A stretch of DNA of 64,000 bases from an uncultured Flavobacteriaceae bacterium (GCA_947500525.1 CANMSH010000007.1:1-64000); one strand, 5' to 3'; counted from the stretch's first letter, positions 35,672 through 45,999 are shown. A program made the numbers and translations. Notes: generated by a model not told the origin, from the letters alone.

Positions 35672-38515
35672 CTAATGCGCTTCTAACCAATTTTGACCGA
35701 TATCCATTTCAACATCTAATGGTACTGCCAATGTATAGGCGTTTTCCATTTCTTCTTTTATGATTGGCTTTATAATCTCCAATTCATCTTTGTGAGCATC
35801 AAAAACGAGTTCATCATGTACTTGCAATAGCATTTTTGATTGAAATTTTTCTTTTTCAAATCGGTTGTGAATATTAATCATTGCAAGTTTAATAATATCT
35901 GCAGCGCTTCCTTGTATAGGCGCATTCACTGCATTTCTTTCAGCGGCACCTCTTACAACTGCGTTTCTTGAATTGATATCTTTTAAGTACCTACGACGCC
36001 CCAGTACCGTTTCGACATAGCCATGATCTCGAGCAAAATCTACTTGTTCGGCCATATAGCTTCTCAGTTTAGGATAGGTTTCATAATAAGTATCTATAAG
36101 TTCCTTTGCCTCACTTCGCGAAAGTGTTGTTTGATTGCTTAATCCAAAAGCCGATACACCGTAAATGATGCCAAAGTTGACTGTTTTGGCATTACCACGT
36201 TGTTCTCGAGTCACCTCATTTAAGGGTACATTAAAAACTCGGGCTGCTGTCGAAGCATGAATATCCTCATTGTTTTTAAATGCTTCAATCATTGTTGTTT
36301 CTTCGCTTAAAGCAGCGATAATTCTTAGTTCAATTTGCGAGTAATCGGCAGCTAATAAAACATGATTTTCATCTCTCGGAATGAACGCTTTTCGAACTTG
36401 TTTCCCTCGTTCTGTTCGGATAGGAATATTCTGTAAATTCGGATTATTAGAACTCAAACGCCCAGTCGCTGCAACGGCTTGAGCATATACCGTATGAATT
36501 CTACCTGTTTTAGAGTTTACTTCATGCGGTAAGGCATCGACATACGTGCTTTTTAGTTTTTTGTACTGTCTATATTCTTGAATGTCGCGAATAATTTGAT
36601 GATCTTTTGCTAAATAAGATAACACATCTTCTGCGGTAGAGTATTGACCTGTTTTCGTCTTTTTTGGCTTATCAACCAATTTCAATTTATCAAATAAGAT
36701 CGGTCCTAATTGCTTTGGTGAGGCTAAGTTAAATTCTTCTCCCGCCTGCTCGTAAATTCCTTTTTCTAAACGTTCAATGTCTTTGTTGAGTTCAACAGAT
36801 AGGTCCTGTAAGAAGATCGTATCAATATTAATCCCTTCAATTTCCATAGCTGTTAACACTTTTACTAAGGGAAGTTCTACATCCTTAAAGAGTTTTGTTA
36901 CGTTACCACTTTCTAGTTCTTTCTCAAAATGTTCTTTTAACTGCAAGGTAATATCTGCATCTTCTACTGCATATTCACTTTGTTTTGATGCCTCAACACT
37001 GCGCATTGAGAGCTGATTCTTGCCTTTTTTACCAATCAATTCAGTAATTGAAACAGGTTGGTATCCTAAATAGGTTTCGGCTAAAACATCCATATTATGC
37101 CGCATATCAGGATTGATCAAATAATGCGCAATCATTGTATCAAATAAAGGGCCTTTTACAGGGATATTATAATTAGAAAGAACTTTGACATCATACTTCA
37201 AGTTATGTCCAATTTTTTCTATTTCTTCATTTTCAAAAAAAGGTAAAAACTCTTCAATAATTGTTTGTGTTTCTTCTTGATCCTCTGGAAAAGTTACGTA
37301 ATAGCCTTTCTCTTTTTCCCATGAAAATGCGATGCCTATTAATTCAACTTCTAATGCTTTTAAGCCAGTAGTTTCTGTATCAAAACATACTGATTTTTGT
37401 TGTAGCAATTTTTTGAGGAGTAATTTTCTGGCTAATGATGTATTTACATATTGGTAAAAGTGATTGGTATTGGCAATGGTTTTAAATCCTGAAATTTCAG
37501 CACCTTCCTCGTTCTGGATAGTTCCTGTGCCTGGCGTTGCAAACAAATCGAATTGACCATCATTAGGTTGAACAGTTTTCTTTTTAACTGGTGTATCTGG
37601 TTTTTTCTGAACTGCTTCTGTAGTGGTAGCTTCAGTTGAAAATGTTTTAACAAAATTATCAATGAGTCTTCTAAATTCTAGTTCTTCAAAGATTGTTTTT
37701 ACTTTGTCAATATCTGGTTGATCAAGTTCAAAGTCTTTCTCATGAAATTCAACAGGAACATCGAGCATTATTCTCGCCAATTCTTTAGATAGCAAGCCTA
37801 AATCTTTAGCTCCTTCAACTTTCTCTTTCATTTTGCCTTTGAGTTCATGAGTATTGGCTAAAAGTCCTTCCATACTTCCATAGGCTGCTAGAAATTTTTT
37901 AGCCGTTTTTTCACCCACACCTGGTAATCCCGGAATATTATCGGCAGAATCTCCCATCATACCTAAAAAATCAATGACTTGTTCGGGTCTTTCTACTTCA
38001 AACTTTTTTTGAACCTCCGGAATTCCCCAGGTCTCATAGCCTCCTCCGAATACGGGTTTGTACATAAATATATTGTCTGAAACCAATTGGGCAAAATCCT
38101 TATCTGGTGTTACCATAAACGTTTTATACCCTTGCTTTTCTGCTTTTTTTGCGAGGGTGCCAATAACATCATCAGCTTCAAAACCTGCCTTTACCATGAT
38201 AGGTATATGCATGGCTCTTAAAATTTCTTCAATATAAGGAACGGCAATTTTTATGGCTTCGGGTGTTTCATCTCTGTTTGCCTTGTATTCGGCAAACATT
38301 TCTACGCGATCTACACTTCCACCTTTATCAAAACATACAGCTAAATGATCAGGACGTTCTCTTTTAATAACATCTAACAAAGAATTCATAAAACCCATAA
38401 TTGCTGAGGTATCGAGACCTTTAGAATTAATTCTTGGGTTTTTAATAAAGGCATAATAACCTCTGAAAATTAGTGCATAAGCATCGACAAGAAAGAGTCG
38501 TTTTTGTTCAGCCAT
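35672..38515 (-). CDS. polA: DNA polymerase I
   Basis: The 947-residue enzyme fills gaps and removes RNA primers in replication and repair. The 5' nuclease domain is at about 1-290 (LFLVDAYALIFRGYYAF, KAGFEADDVIGTLAKKAE, MMGDSADNIPGLPGVGEKTA). The 3'-5' exonuclease domain follows (about 345-530) and looks active, with CFDTETTGL and GHNLKYDVKVL. The polymerase domain has motif A (ADYSQIELRIIAALS), motif B (RGNAKTVNFGIIYGVSAFGL) and motif C (LLQVHDELVFD). Length and order match full-length bacterial Pol I. Confidence 0.98.
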   Translation of the reverse strand: MAEQKRLFLVDAYALIFRGYYAFIKNPRINSKGLDTSAIMGFMNSLLDVIKRERPDHLAVCFDKGGSVDRVEMFAEYKANRDETPEAIKIAVPYIEEILRAMHIPIMVKAGFEADDVIGTLAKKAEKQGYKTFMVTPDKDFAQLVSDNIFMYKPVFGGGYETWGIPEVQKKFEVERPEQVIDFLGMMGDSADNIPGLPGVGEKTAKKFLAAYGSMEGLLANTHELKGKMKEKVEGAKDLGLLSKELARIMLDVPVEFHEKDFELDQPDIDKVKTIFEELEFRRLIDNFVKTFSTEATTTEAVQKKPDTPVKKKTVQPNDGQFDLFATPGTGTIQNEEGAEISGFKTIANTNHFYQYVNTSLARKLLLKKLLQQKSVCFDTETTGLKALEVELIGIAFSWEKEKGYYVTFPEDQEETQTIIEEFLPFFENEEIEKIGHNLKYDVKVLSNYNIPVKGPLFDTMIAHYLINPDMRHNMDVLAETYLGYQPVSITELIGKKGKNQLSMRSVEASKQSEYAVEDADITLQLKEHFEKELESGNVTKLFKDVELPLVKVLTAMEIEGINIDTIFLQDLSVELNKDIERLEKGIYEQAGEEFNLASPKQLGPILFDKLKLVDKPKKTKTGQYSTAEDVLSYLAKDHQIIRDIQEYRQYKKLKSTYVDALPHEVNSKTGRIHTVYAQAVAATGRLSSNNPNLQNIPIRTERGKQVRKAFIPRDENHVLLAADYSQIELRIIAALSEETTMIEAFKNNEDIHASTAARVFNVPLNEVTREQRGNAKTVNFGIIYGVSAFGLSNQTTLSRSEAKELIDTYYETYPKLRSYMAEQVDFARDHGYVETVLGRRRYLKDINSRNAVVRGAAERNAVNAPIQGSAADIIKLAMINIHNRFEKEKFQSKMLLQVHDELVFDAHKDELEIIKPIIKEEMENAYTLAVPLDVEMDIGQNWLEAH

Positions 38516-38549
38516 AAAAGTAAAAAAGTTGATTGCGAAATATCTGAAT

Positions 38550-38557
38550 CAAAGCTA
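38550..38557 (-). promoter_or_regulatory. Candidate -7 element for polA
   Basis: TAGCTTTG on the minus strand matches TAnnTTTG and lies about 35 nt before the polA start, overlapping the end of the asparaginase gene. No TTTG is found at the right distance upstream, so support is partial. Confidence 0.35.
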
Positions 38558-39562
38558 CGAAGATTGTTTCAAATAATAGTCAGATTGTTTATTTTCATTC
38601 TTTCCATTTTGATATTTCGTCATGCTAAAATCTTTATGGATTGAGTACGAACCTGTTTCTCCATTTTTATTAACTGCTATATATCCTACTTGAAAATTTT
38701 CATGATTGCTATCTGGTTTATTCACAATTCGCTTGATTGCTTCCTCACAGGCTTCTTGAGGTGATTTGCCTTGACGCATAAGTTCAACAACTAAAAAACT
38801 CCCTACAGTTTTTACGACTTCTTCTCCCATTCCTGTTGCAACGGCCGCACCTATTTCGTTATCTACGAACAAACCTGATCCAATAATTGGAGAATCACCA
38901 ACACGCCCGCTCATTTTGTATGCCAATCCGCTAGTCGTGCAAGCTCCAGAAATATCTCCATTTTTATCTATCGCTAGCATGCCTATTGTGTCATGATTTT
39001 CTATATTTATAATAGGTTTATAGGCTGCTTTTACTAACCACTCTTCCCATTCTTTTTTAGAAGCTTCTGTTAATAAGTTCTCTCGTTTCATACCCTTAGA
39101 AACAGCAAAATTTTCCGCTCCTTTTCCGGCTAGCATTACGTGTGGAGTTTCTTCCATTACTTTACGTGCTACAGAAATGGCATGAGTAATATTTTGCATC
39201 GCAACTACTGCTCCACAATCACCTTTGGTGTTCATAATGCAGGCGTCTAATGTGACATTACCATCACGATCTGGTCGTCCGCCTTTACCAACAGATTGGT
39301 TTTTAATATCTGCTTCCTCAACCATACAACCCTGCTCTAAAGCATCGAGTAAACTGCCTTCCGTTTGCAAAACTTCCCACGCTTTTTTTGTGGCATTAGG
39401 AACATTCCATGTGGCGATCACCAAGGGCAGAGAAACCTTATTTGCAACGGCTATTATGTTGTTGGTTTCTGGAGTTTTTTCTGAACAACTCGTCAAGTTT
39501 GTTGTAACGGCGAGTCCTATTCCAGTTAAAGAGGCATTTTTAATAAAGTTTCTGCGTTTCAT
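38555..39562 (-). CDS. N4-(beta-N-acetylglucosaminyl)-L-asparaginase (Ntn hydrolase)
   Basis: The protein belongs to the glycosylasparaginase / plant-type asparaginase family, which matures by self-cleavage. The new N-terminal threonine is in NHDTIGMLAIDKNGD, and the substrate pocket segments GRVGDSPIIGSGLFVD and GAAVATGMGEEV are intact. From the ATG at 39562 it starts MKRRNFIKNASLTGIGLAV, a twin-arginine-like signal, followed by a Cys (TSCSEK) that may be a lipobox; an upstream TTG at 39598 adds only hydrophilic residues. It would act in the periplasm on asparagine-linked sugar or beta-aspartyl substrates. Confidence 0.88.
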   Translation of the reverse strand: MKRRNFIKNASLTGIGLAVTTNLTSCSEKTPETNNIIAVANKVSLPLVIATWNVPNATKKAWEVLQTEGSLLDALEQGCMVEEADIKNQSVGKGGRPDRDGNVTLDACIMNTKGDCGAVVAMQNITHAISVARKVMEETPHVMLAGKGAENFAVSKGMKRENLLTEASKKEWEEWLVKAAYKPIINIENHDTIGMLAIDKNGDISGACTTSGLAYKMSGRVGDSPIIGSGLFVDNEIGAAVATGMGEEVVKTVGSFLVVELMRQGKSPQEACEEAIKRIVNKPDSNHENFQVGYIAVNKNGETGSYSIHKDFSMTKYQNGKNENKQSDYYLKQSS

Positions 39563-39610
39563 GATTCTATGTAATTTATCTACATTAGCAAGATACAAAA
39601 ACGAGCTAAA

Positions 39611-40333
39611 ATGAATGTCGAGATATGTGCCAATTCTTATAAGTCAGCATTTAATGCATTAATCGCTGGTGCCGATAGAATAGAATTATGCTCAGAGTTG
39701 GCAGTAGGAGGAATAACTCCATCCTATGGACTGATCCAAAAAGTTAAGAAAGAACTCGATATCGCTGTCAATGTCTTGATTCGTCCTAGAAGTGGTGACT
39801 TTACTTTTTCGGATGATGAGTTTGATGTTATGAAAAGGGATATCCAATTTTGTAAAGATCTTGGCTGCAGTGGAATAGTCTCAGGTATTCTCACAAAAGA
39901 TGCTAAAATTGATATTGCAAGAACCAAAGAGCTTGTTGCTTTGGCGAAACCGTTATCTTTTACCTTTCACAGAGCATTTGATTGGGTGATCAATCCTGTA
40001 GAAGCTGTTCATGAACTGATTGAAATGGGTGTTGATAGGATATTAACATCTGGTCAAGCGTCGAGTGCTGTTCATGGCCTAGAATTACTTTCAAATCTTA
40101 AAAAAGCATCCTCGGATAAGATTATAATTATGCCGGGAGGAGGTATTAGCGAGAAAAACATTGAACAATTTAAAAAAGAAAAATTTAAGGAAATACATTT
40201 CTCTGCGACTACCTTACATAAAACTATAGAAGCGCCAGAAGTGTCTATGAATAGTGATCGTTTTTTTGATGAAACACAAATTGCGTATTCAGATCTGAAG
40301 AAGCTAGAGAAATTGATTGCACTCGTTAAATAA
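39611..40333 (+). CDS. cutC: CutC family protein
   Basis: The 240-residue TIM-barrel protein has the CutC pattern: EICANSYKSAFNALIAGADRIELC, GGITPSYGLI, VNVLIRPRSGDF, FHRAFDW, and DRILTSGQ. It was first linked to copper homeostasis in E. coli, but that role is debated and the enzymatic function is unknown. It is divergent from the asparaginase gene with under 50 nt between the starts. Confidence 0.93.
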   Translation: MNVEICANSYKSAFNALIAGADRIELCSELAVGGITPSYGLIQKVKKELDIAVNVLIRPRSGDFTFSDDEFDVMKRDIQFCKDLGCSGIVSGILTKDAKIDIARTKELVALAKPLSFTFHRAFDWVINPVEAVHELIEMGVDRILTSGQASSAVHGLELLSNLKKASSDKIIIMPGGGISEKNIEQFKKEKFKEIHFSATTLHKTIEAPEVSMNSDRFFDETQIAYSDLKKLEKLIALVK

Positions 40334-40397
40334 GTGCTAAAGTTTAGGGTATTCTAGTAGTTTAAAGTAATTTTATGTTTTCTAAAATTTAGAGTAT

Positions 40398-41642
40398 ATG
40401 CGTCGTTGGATAGTGTTCATTTCATTTTATATTTTGGTAGATATTTATGCCTTTCAAGCAGTAAAAACCTTATCAAAAAATAAAACACTGCATGTTATAT
40501 ATTGGCTAGTTTCTGGACTAGTTTTAGGTAATTTAATTTATCAGATTTATATTAATATGAGTCGAGTAGGTGGGCTTACACCATATACGAATCAGGCTAT
40601 AGGGTATTTTTTGGTCTTTTTTGTACCGAAACTCTTTATAGTATTTTTCGTTTTTGGTGAAGATATCATTCGCACACCGCAAGCGATATATAGCTTTTTT
40701 ACGGAAGGTAAATCTTCAAATAATGGACATTTTCCATCGAGACGAAAATTTGTGAGTAGTTTAGCATTGATCGTTGCCGCAATACCATTTAGTTCTTTGT
40801 TGTATGGTATGTATAGAGGTAAATACAACTTCAAGGTATTAAAATATGCACTTGAGTTCGACGACTTGCCTGAAGCCTTTGATGGATATCAAATAACGCA
40901 AATATCGGACGTTCATAGCGGTAGTTTTGATAATGCTGAGAAAATTGGTTATGGTATAGATTTAATTAATCAACAACAATCAGATGTGATTGTTTTTACA
41001 GGAGATTTGGTGAATAATAGGGCCGATGAAATGGACCCTTGGATAGATATATTTAAGAAACTGGAAGCCAAAGATGGTAAGTTTTCGGTTTTAGGGAATC
41101 ATGATTATGGAGATTATGTGAAGTGGGATAGTGCCGATGCTAAGCGTGAAAATATGGAGAAATTAAAAGGCGTTCATAAGCAGATAGGTTTTGATTTATT
41201 GTTAAACAATCATCGAAAACTGACAAGAAATGGCGAAGAAATAGCCTTAATTGGGGTCGAGAATTGGGGAGCCGGAGGTTTTAAAAAAGCTGGTGATTTG
41301 AAGGGAGCTTCTTTGGGAGTCGGAAAAAAAGATTTTAAAATTTTATTGAGTCATGACCCAAGTCATTGGGAAACAGAGGTGAAAGGACATGAAGATCATT
41401 ATCATTTAACTTTGAGCGGTCATACACATGGAATGCAGTTTGGTATCGAGATTCCTGGATGGATAAAATGGAGTCCGGTGAAATGGCGTTATAAATATTG
41501 GGCAGGTATTTATGAAGAAGCGGGAAGGTTTATAAACGTAAATCGTGGTTTTGGCTTTTTAGCCTACCCAGGACGCGTAGGAATTTGGCCTGAGATATCT
41601 GTTATTACCTTGAAAAAGAGAGTGCAGGCTCACGATAGTTAA
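40398..41642 (+). CDS. Membrane-anchored metallophosphoesterase (YkuE-like)
   Basis: The 414-residue protein has about four N-terminal membrane segments (first WIVFISFYILVDIYAF, last SSLALIVAAIPFSSLLYGMY). The calcineurin-like phosphoesterase domain, from about residue 150, has all metal-site motifs: QISDVHSG, VFTGDLVNN, VLGNHDYGD, LLSHDPSH and LSGHTHG. Its substrate, possibly a lipid-linked or nucleotide phosphate, cannot be read from the sequence. It may be co-oriented with cutC, 64 nt upstream. Confidence 0.9.
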   Translation: MRRWIVFISFYILVDIYAFQAVKTLSKNKTLHVIYWLVSGLVLGNLIYQIYINMSRVGGLTPYTNQAIGYFLVFFVPKLFIVFFVFGEDIIRTPQAIYSFFTEGKSSNNGHFPSRRKFVSSLALIVAAIPFSSLLYGMYRGKYNFKVLKYALEFDDLPEAFDGYQITQISDVHSGSFDNAEKIGYGIDLINQQQSDVIVFTGDLVNNRADEMDPWIDIFKKLEAKDGKFSVLGNHDYGDYVKWDSADAKRENMEKLKGVHKQIGFDLLLNNHRKLTRNGEEIALIGVENWGAGGFKKAGDLKGASLGVGKKDFKILLSHDPSHWETEVKGHEDHYHLTLSGHTHGMQFGIEIPGWIKWSPVKWRYKYWAGIYEEAGRFINVNRGFGFLAYPGRVGIWPEISVITLKKRVQAHDS

Positions 41643-41706
41643 ACAAAAACACTATATTTGTAGTAGTAATACTCATATAGATTACGAATTACCAACACGT
41701 AAATTC

Positions 41707-42009
41707 ATGCTTATGGCGAAGTTTGGCGAATTAATAAGTTCTAGTATTCCTACCTTAATCGATTTTTATGCCGATTGGAATGAGAACAATTCAAGCTTAC
41801 ATTCTGTACTAAGAGATGTGGCCGCTGCTTTAGGTGATAAAGCTAAAGTAATAAAGATTGATATTGATAAAAATGAGACCTTAGCAAGCGCTCTTAGGAT
41901 AAAAGGAAACCCAACATTCATTATTTATAAAAATGGTGAAATGAAATGGCGCCAATCAGGAGAGCAAGATGCGAATACACTAATAAGTCTTGTGCAGCAA
42001 TACGTTTAG
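41707..42009 (+). CDS. Thioredoxin-fold protein without active-site cysteines
   Basis: The 100-residue protein follows thioredoxin throughout: PTLIDFYADW, KVIKIDIDKNETLASALRIK, the cis-proline motif GNPTFIIYKNGE, and a C-terminal helix. The CGPC active site is replaced by NENN (residues 25-28), and the protein has no cysteine at all. It cannot do disulfide exchange; a chaperone or protein-binding role is possible. The ATG at 41713 is an alternative start. It overlaps the end of the facing deacetylase gene by 4 nt. Confidence 0.85.
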   Translation: MLMAKFGELISSSIPTLIDFYADWNENNSSLHSVLRDVAAALGDKAKVIKIDIDKNETLASALRIKGNPTFIIYKNGEMKWRQSGEQDANTLISLVQQYV

Positions 42010-42650
42010 AGTACAATATTTTTAAAACGATAACCTTTTTTTGAAAAAAAAGTCAATGCTTTGGGTAGAGCGTATAGCATATTTTCTGAAGCTTTAAGAC
42101 TATCATGTAATACCACAATACTGCCGTCATCTGTATTCTTAATAATATTTTGAGCAACTTGCTCCTTTGAAAGAGAGGCATCCCAATCGATAGCCAGTAC
42201 ATCCCACATGACCACTTTATAACCCAATTTTTGCAGTGATTTTCCTTGAGAAGGTTTCAATCTTCCATAGGGAGGCCTAAATAACTTTGTACTATTTTTA
42301 GACAGCGCTTTATCTAAGATATCTTGGGTCTTTTTAATATCTTTTAAATAATCGGTATTGTTGTTTTTCCAACCTTTTAGATGCGAATACGTATGATTGC
42401 CTAATGAGTGACCTTCAGAAATTATTTGTTCATATATTCCCAGGTTTTGTTCAATGTTTTTACCAATACAAAAGAAGGTAGCTTTAGCATCAAAATTACT
42501 CAAGATTGTGAGTACTTGATTCGTCACACCAGGTGTGGGACCATCGTCAAAAGTGAGGTAAATTACTTTTTCTTGGTTAGAAATATCCCAAACATACGAT
42601 GGAAAAGCTTTCTTCGCTAACCATGGAGTTTTAGGATGCAACAGTTTCAA
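42006..42650 (-). CDS. Polysaccharide deacetylase family protein (NodB domain)
   Basis: The 214-residue protein has the NodB homology motifs: YLTFDDGPTPG (metal and base Asp), GHSLGNHTYSHL (metal His residues), FRPPYGRL, VMWDVLAIDWD and IVVLHDS. It should remove acetyl or similar groups from cell-wall or exopolysaccharide sugars. A TTG start at 42650 is needed: an in-frame stop lies 15 nt upstream and no ATG occurs early. It follows the GT117 gene by 17 nt and is likely co-transcribed. I see no signal peptide, so location is uncertain. Confidence 0.9.
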   Translation of the reverse strand: MKLLHPKTPWLAKKAFPSYVWDISNQEKVIYLTFDDGPTPGVTNQVLTILSNFDAKATFFCIGKNIEQNLGIYEQIISEGHSLGNHTYSHLKGWKNNNTDYLKDIKKTQDILDKALSKNSTKLFRPPYGRLKPSQGKSLQKLGYKVVMWDVLAIDWDASLSKEQVAQNIIKNTDDGSIVVLHDSLKASENMLYALPKALTFFSKKGYRFKNIVL

Positions 42651-42667
42651 TTTTGCCCAATATTAGA

Positions 42668-45600
42668 TTAAATATTATTTATGTATTCTTCAAAACCTTT
42701 AAGGAATTTTAAATATTCTAAAAACTGAGGTTTTAAGGAATCAGAAAACTCTTTATCATATTCATCAGCGGCAGCTAAGACATTATTATACATTAAATAA
42801 GTCGTCTGAATATCGTCATAATTGTCAATATTTTCGTCATAACTCAAATCGAGATAATAATCAAAACGGTCGTTGAAAATTTTAAGTAAGGTATTGGCTA
42901 CGTTTCTTGCTTTTTCCTTTTTATCAATCTTATAATAATTCTCTACATATCCTAATACCATTCCGTAATGTCCATATCTTACAATAGGCATTTTTTCGAT
43001 AGAAAGATCTAATATTTCTTCGGCTTTTTCTTTTTTACCTTCGTCGATTAAGGTCTCCGCTAGACGTACCAAATTGTTTCTAAATGAAATTCCATTTTTT
43101 CTGGTTTCTACATCGACGTAAATGTCATCACTATTAGAGTTTTTCCAATCCCATTTTTTTACATTGGCATACATTACATCTGTATTTATCCTCCCAATGT
43201 CTAAGATACTTCTAGAACGTCCGTCAGGATACTTACTGGAGGTTCTTATAGGTACAAATTTATACGCCAATCCATCTAATTGTAAATAATCTTTAAGCCA
43301 TATGTATTCTTCGGCAGCATGTGCTCCACCGGTAAAGTAAATCGGACGTTCCCAATTAGCATTGGCCAATACATCTAACATTAGAATTCTATTTTTAGTC
43401 AATCCATTCGGATCAATTTCAAAATCAATATATGGCAATATTAAATCGGCATCTTTTTGTTCTACAATACCATTTTTAAGAACTTTCTCTTTATCTACAT
43501 ACAAACGCAACTTATTAGTTGGATAGATTTTTTCAGGTGTACCATCTTCATTGAGGTCATAGCTAGTTCTATCGCTGTCGCTGGACAACCACGTCATAAA
43601 AAATTCTAAATCAACTCTATTTTCTTTCGGACGCTGAGGCTCCGATTCGTCTAATGAAAATAAGTTAGCTGTATCTTTTACCGCTACCGCCTGCAAGTCT
43701 ATTGGTATGTGGTAGGCCACATCTAAAGTTCCGGTGCGATATTGTTTATGTGTTAACTGTGAAGGTATAGGATCAGCATCATAAGTTTTACGCTTTTGCT
43801 GATCAATGTACCAATCTGTTGCGAATAAACTCGTATTTACAAGTTTAATGTCGGTTCGATAATCTTCAACTTCTTGCATATACCAAAGCGGAAAAGTATC
43901 ATTATCTCCGATGGTGAAAACAATAGCATTTTCTTGACAAGAATCAAGATAGGCTTTCGCATTGTTATGGGTTGCATATCTTCCAGAACGGTCGTGATCA
44001 TCCCAATTTTGGTAACCCATCAAGAGTGGTACGGCCAAAAGGCACAGACTGCTAATCCCAAAAGACGCTATTTTCGGATTCAATTTATCTTTGAATTGTT
44101 CGTATAATGCTAATACACCAAAACCTATCCATATAGCGAAAATGTAAAATGAACCAACTACGGCATAATCTCGTTCTCGAGGTTCAAAGGGTTTCGGATT
44201 GGTATAAAAAATAATGGCTAATCCAGTGAATGCGAAAAACAAAAGGAGTATATAAAAATTCTTTTTATCAAATTTAATATGAAATAAAAGACCAATAAGC
44301 CCTAGGATAAGTGGTAGGAAAAAGTAGGTGTTTCTACCTTTGTTCAATTTCATTTCATCGGGTAAATTACTTTGGTCTCCAAGTCTAATACTATCAATGA
44401 AGTTAATTCCACTTAACCAATTACCATTATTGTCTAAGTTTCCTTGAACATCATTTTGTCTACCAACAAAGTTCCACATAAAATAGCGGCCATACATATA
44501 TCCGAACTGATATTGAAACATAAATTTCAAGTTCTCACCAAATGTAGGTCTGCGATTACTTTTTTGAGGAATACCAGCAATAGATTTGTAATTGGCAATA
44601 ACACTTGGTGACGGATCAACCATTCTAGGTATAAAACCCTTATGCTTATCTGTATAATTGGGTAGGGCGTTTTTGTAATTATTTACAATGACATATTTGC
44701 CTGCTTTTTTATCTTTTTCATACTTAGGCTTATCATCTCTATACGGATCATTTCTATCTTGCTGTCTCGTTTCAGAGTAATAAGAGTCGTAAAAAATACT
44801 AGCATCACCATACTGCTCACGATTGTAGTACGCTAATAATTCCCTAGCACTTGACGGATTGTTTTCATTGATCGTTGTGTTGGCGTTCGCTCTAATGGGC
44901 AACATTAACCAAGAGGAAAACCCAATCATTATGAATAACAATCCCAAGATTACAATATTGGCTCCATATAATTTCTTTTTGCGAGTAAAGCGAATGCCAA
45001 AGAAAAAAGCGGCAATTAGAATGATACCCGCAATAATACTTCCTGAATTAAAAGGCATACCTAATGAATTGACAAAAAACAACTCAGAAGCACTGAAGAA
45101 AGCCAGTGTATAAGGGAATAAAAATTTAAAAACAAAGGCTAAAACGAGAACAGAAACAATGTTAGCAATGATGAATTTTTTAGAGGTAATATTGTCATAT
45201 TTTTTGTAGAAATATAAAAATACGATAGAAGGAATTACTAATAGAGATAAGATATGTACGCCGAAGGACAATCCTACAACAAAACATATTAATAATAACC
45301 ATTTATGACCTCGGGGCTCGTTCATTTCACCTTCCCAACGCAAACCTAACCAAAATAATAAAGCCATTAGAAACGAAGACATCGCGTACACTTCACCTTC
45401 TACAGCACTAAACCAAAAACTATCTGAAAAAGTATAGGCCAAAGCGCCAACCATACCACTTCCTAAAATGGCAATGGTATTACCATCAGTAAGTTCTTTA
45501 CTTTTACCAACTATTTTTTTTGCTAAAGATGTAATGGTCCAAAATAAAAACAGAATGGTAAATGCACTCGCCAGCGCCGACATAAAGTTTACCATTTTCG

Positions 45601-45829
45601 CTATTTCGGTAACATCTGTTGTGAACATTGCGAAAAAAGCACCCAGCATTTGAAATAAAGGTGCTCCTGGAGGGTGTCCTATCTCTAATTTTACAGCGGT
45701 CGATATATATTCGCCACAATCCCAGTAACTTACTGTTGGTTCTAGCGTAAGAGAATATGTTAGTAATGCAATTGCAAAAGCCACCCATCCTAAAATGATA
45801 TTTAACTTTTTATAATTGAATGTATTCAT
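42668..45829 (-). CDS. DUF2723 / GT117-family membrane protein
   Basis: The 1053-residue protein starts with a cytoplasmic stub and then the DUF2723 core: TYSLTLEPTVSYWDCGEYIS, KLEIGHPPGAPLFQMLGAFF, and a run of about ten membrane segments through residue 570. The acidic DCGE motif is typical of protein-O-mannosyltransferase-like (GT-C) enzymes. A large soluble domain follows, with SGRYATHNNAKAYLDSCQEN and NWERPIYFTGG, and the C-terminal 150 residues look like helical repeats. Family knowledge suggests a lipid-linked sugar donor and glycosylation of secreted proteins or glycans in Bacteroidota; the substrate here is unknown. Confidence 0.88.
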   Translation of the reverse strand: MNTFNYKKLNIILGWVAFAIALLTYSLTLEPTVSYWDCGEYISTAVKLEIGHPPGAPLFQMLGAFFAMFTTDVTEIAKMVNFMSALASAFTILFLFWTITSLAKKIVGKSKELTDGNTIAILGSGMVGALAYTFSDSFWFSAVEGEVYAMSSFLMALLFWLGLRWEGEMNEPRGHKWLLLICFVVGLSFGVHILSLLVIPSIVFLYFYKKYDNITSKKFIIANIVSVLVLAFVFKFLFPYTLAFFSASELFFVNSLGMPFNSGSIIAGIILIAAFFFGIRFTRKKKLYGANIVILGLLFIMIGFSSWLMLPIRANANTTINENNPSSARELLAYYNREQYGDASIFYDSYYSETRQQDRNDPYRDDKPKYEKDKKAGKYVIVNNYKNALPNYTDKHKGFIPRMVDPSPSVIANYKSIAGIPQKSNRRPTFGENLKFMFQYQFGYMYGRYFMWNFVGRQNDVQGNLDNNGNWLSGINFIDSIRLGDQSNLPDEMKLNKGRNTYFFLPLILGLIGLLFHIKFDKKNFYILLLFFAFTGLAIIFYTNPKPFEPRERDYAVVGSFYIFAIWIGFGVLALYEQFKDKLNPKIASFGISSLCLLAVPLLMGYQNWDDHDRSGRYATHNNAKAYLDSCQENAIVFTIGDNDTFPLWYMQEVEDYRTDIKLVNTSLFATDWYIDQQKRKTYDADPIPSQLTHKQYRTGTLDVAYHIPIDLQAVAVKDTANLFSLDESEPQRPKENRVDLEFFMTWLSSDSDRTSYDLNEDGTPEKIYPTNKLRLYVDKEKVLKNGIVEQKDADLILPYIDFEIDPNGLTKNRILMLDVLANANWERPIYFTGGAHAAEEYIWLKDYLQLDGLAYKFVPIRTSSKYPDGRSRSILDIGRINTDVMYANVKKWDWKNSNSDDIYVDVETRKNGISFRNNLVRLAETLIDEGKKEKAEEILDLSIEKMPIVRYGHYGMVLGYVENYYKIDKKEKARNVANTLLKIFNDRFDYYLDLSYDENIDNYDDIQTTYLMYNNVLAAADEYDKEFSDSLKPQFLEYLKFLKGFEEYINNI

Positions 45830-45959
45830 GATTTTGGTTTATGTCGTGGGCGAATTTACTAAATAATTATCTATAAATAACTTATTTCTGAGATGATCCA
45901 GCATAGAAATGGTATTAAAAATCTGTTAAAGTTCTCTTTCGAAATTTTTGTAAAAAATG

Positions 45960-45990
45960 TTTGTTGAATTAAAACTTTACTTTAAATTTG
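45960..45990 (+). promoter_or_regulatory. Consensus promoter of tRNA-Gln
   Basis: TTTG (45960-45963) and TAAATTTG (45983-45990) are spaced by exactly 19 nt, matching the Bacteroidota consensus. Transcription should begin within a few bases of the mature tRNA 5' end at 46000. Confidence 0.85.
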
Positions 45991-45999
45991 CACCCGCAT

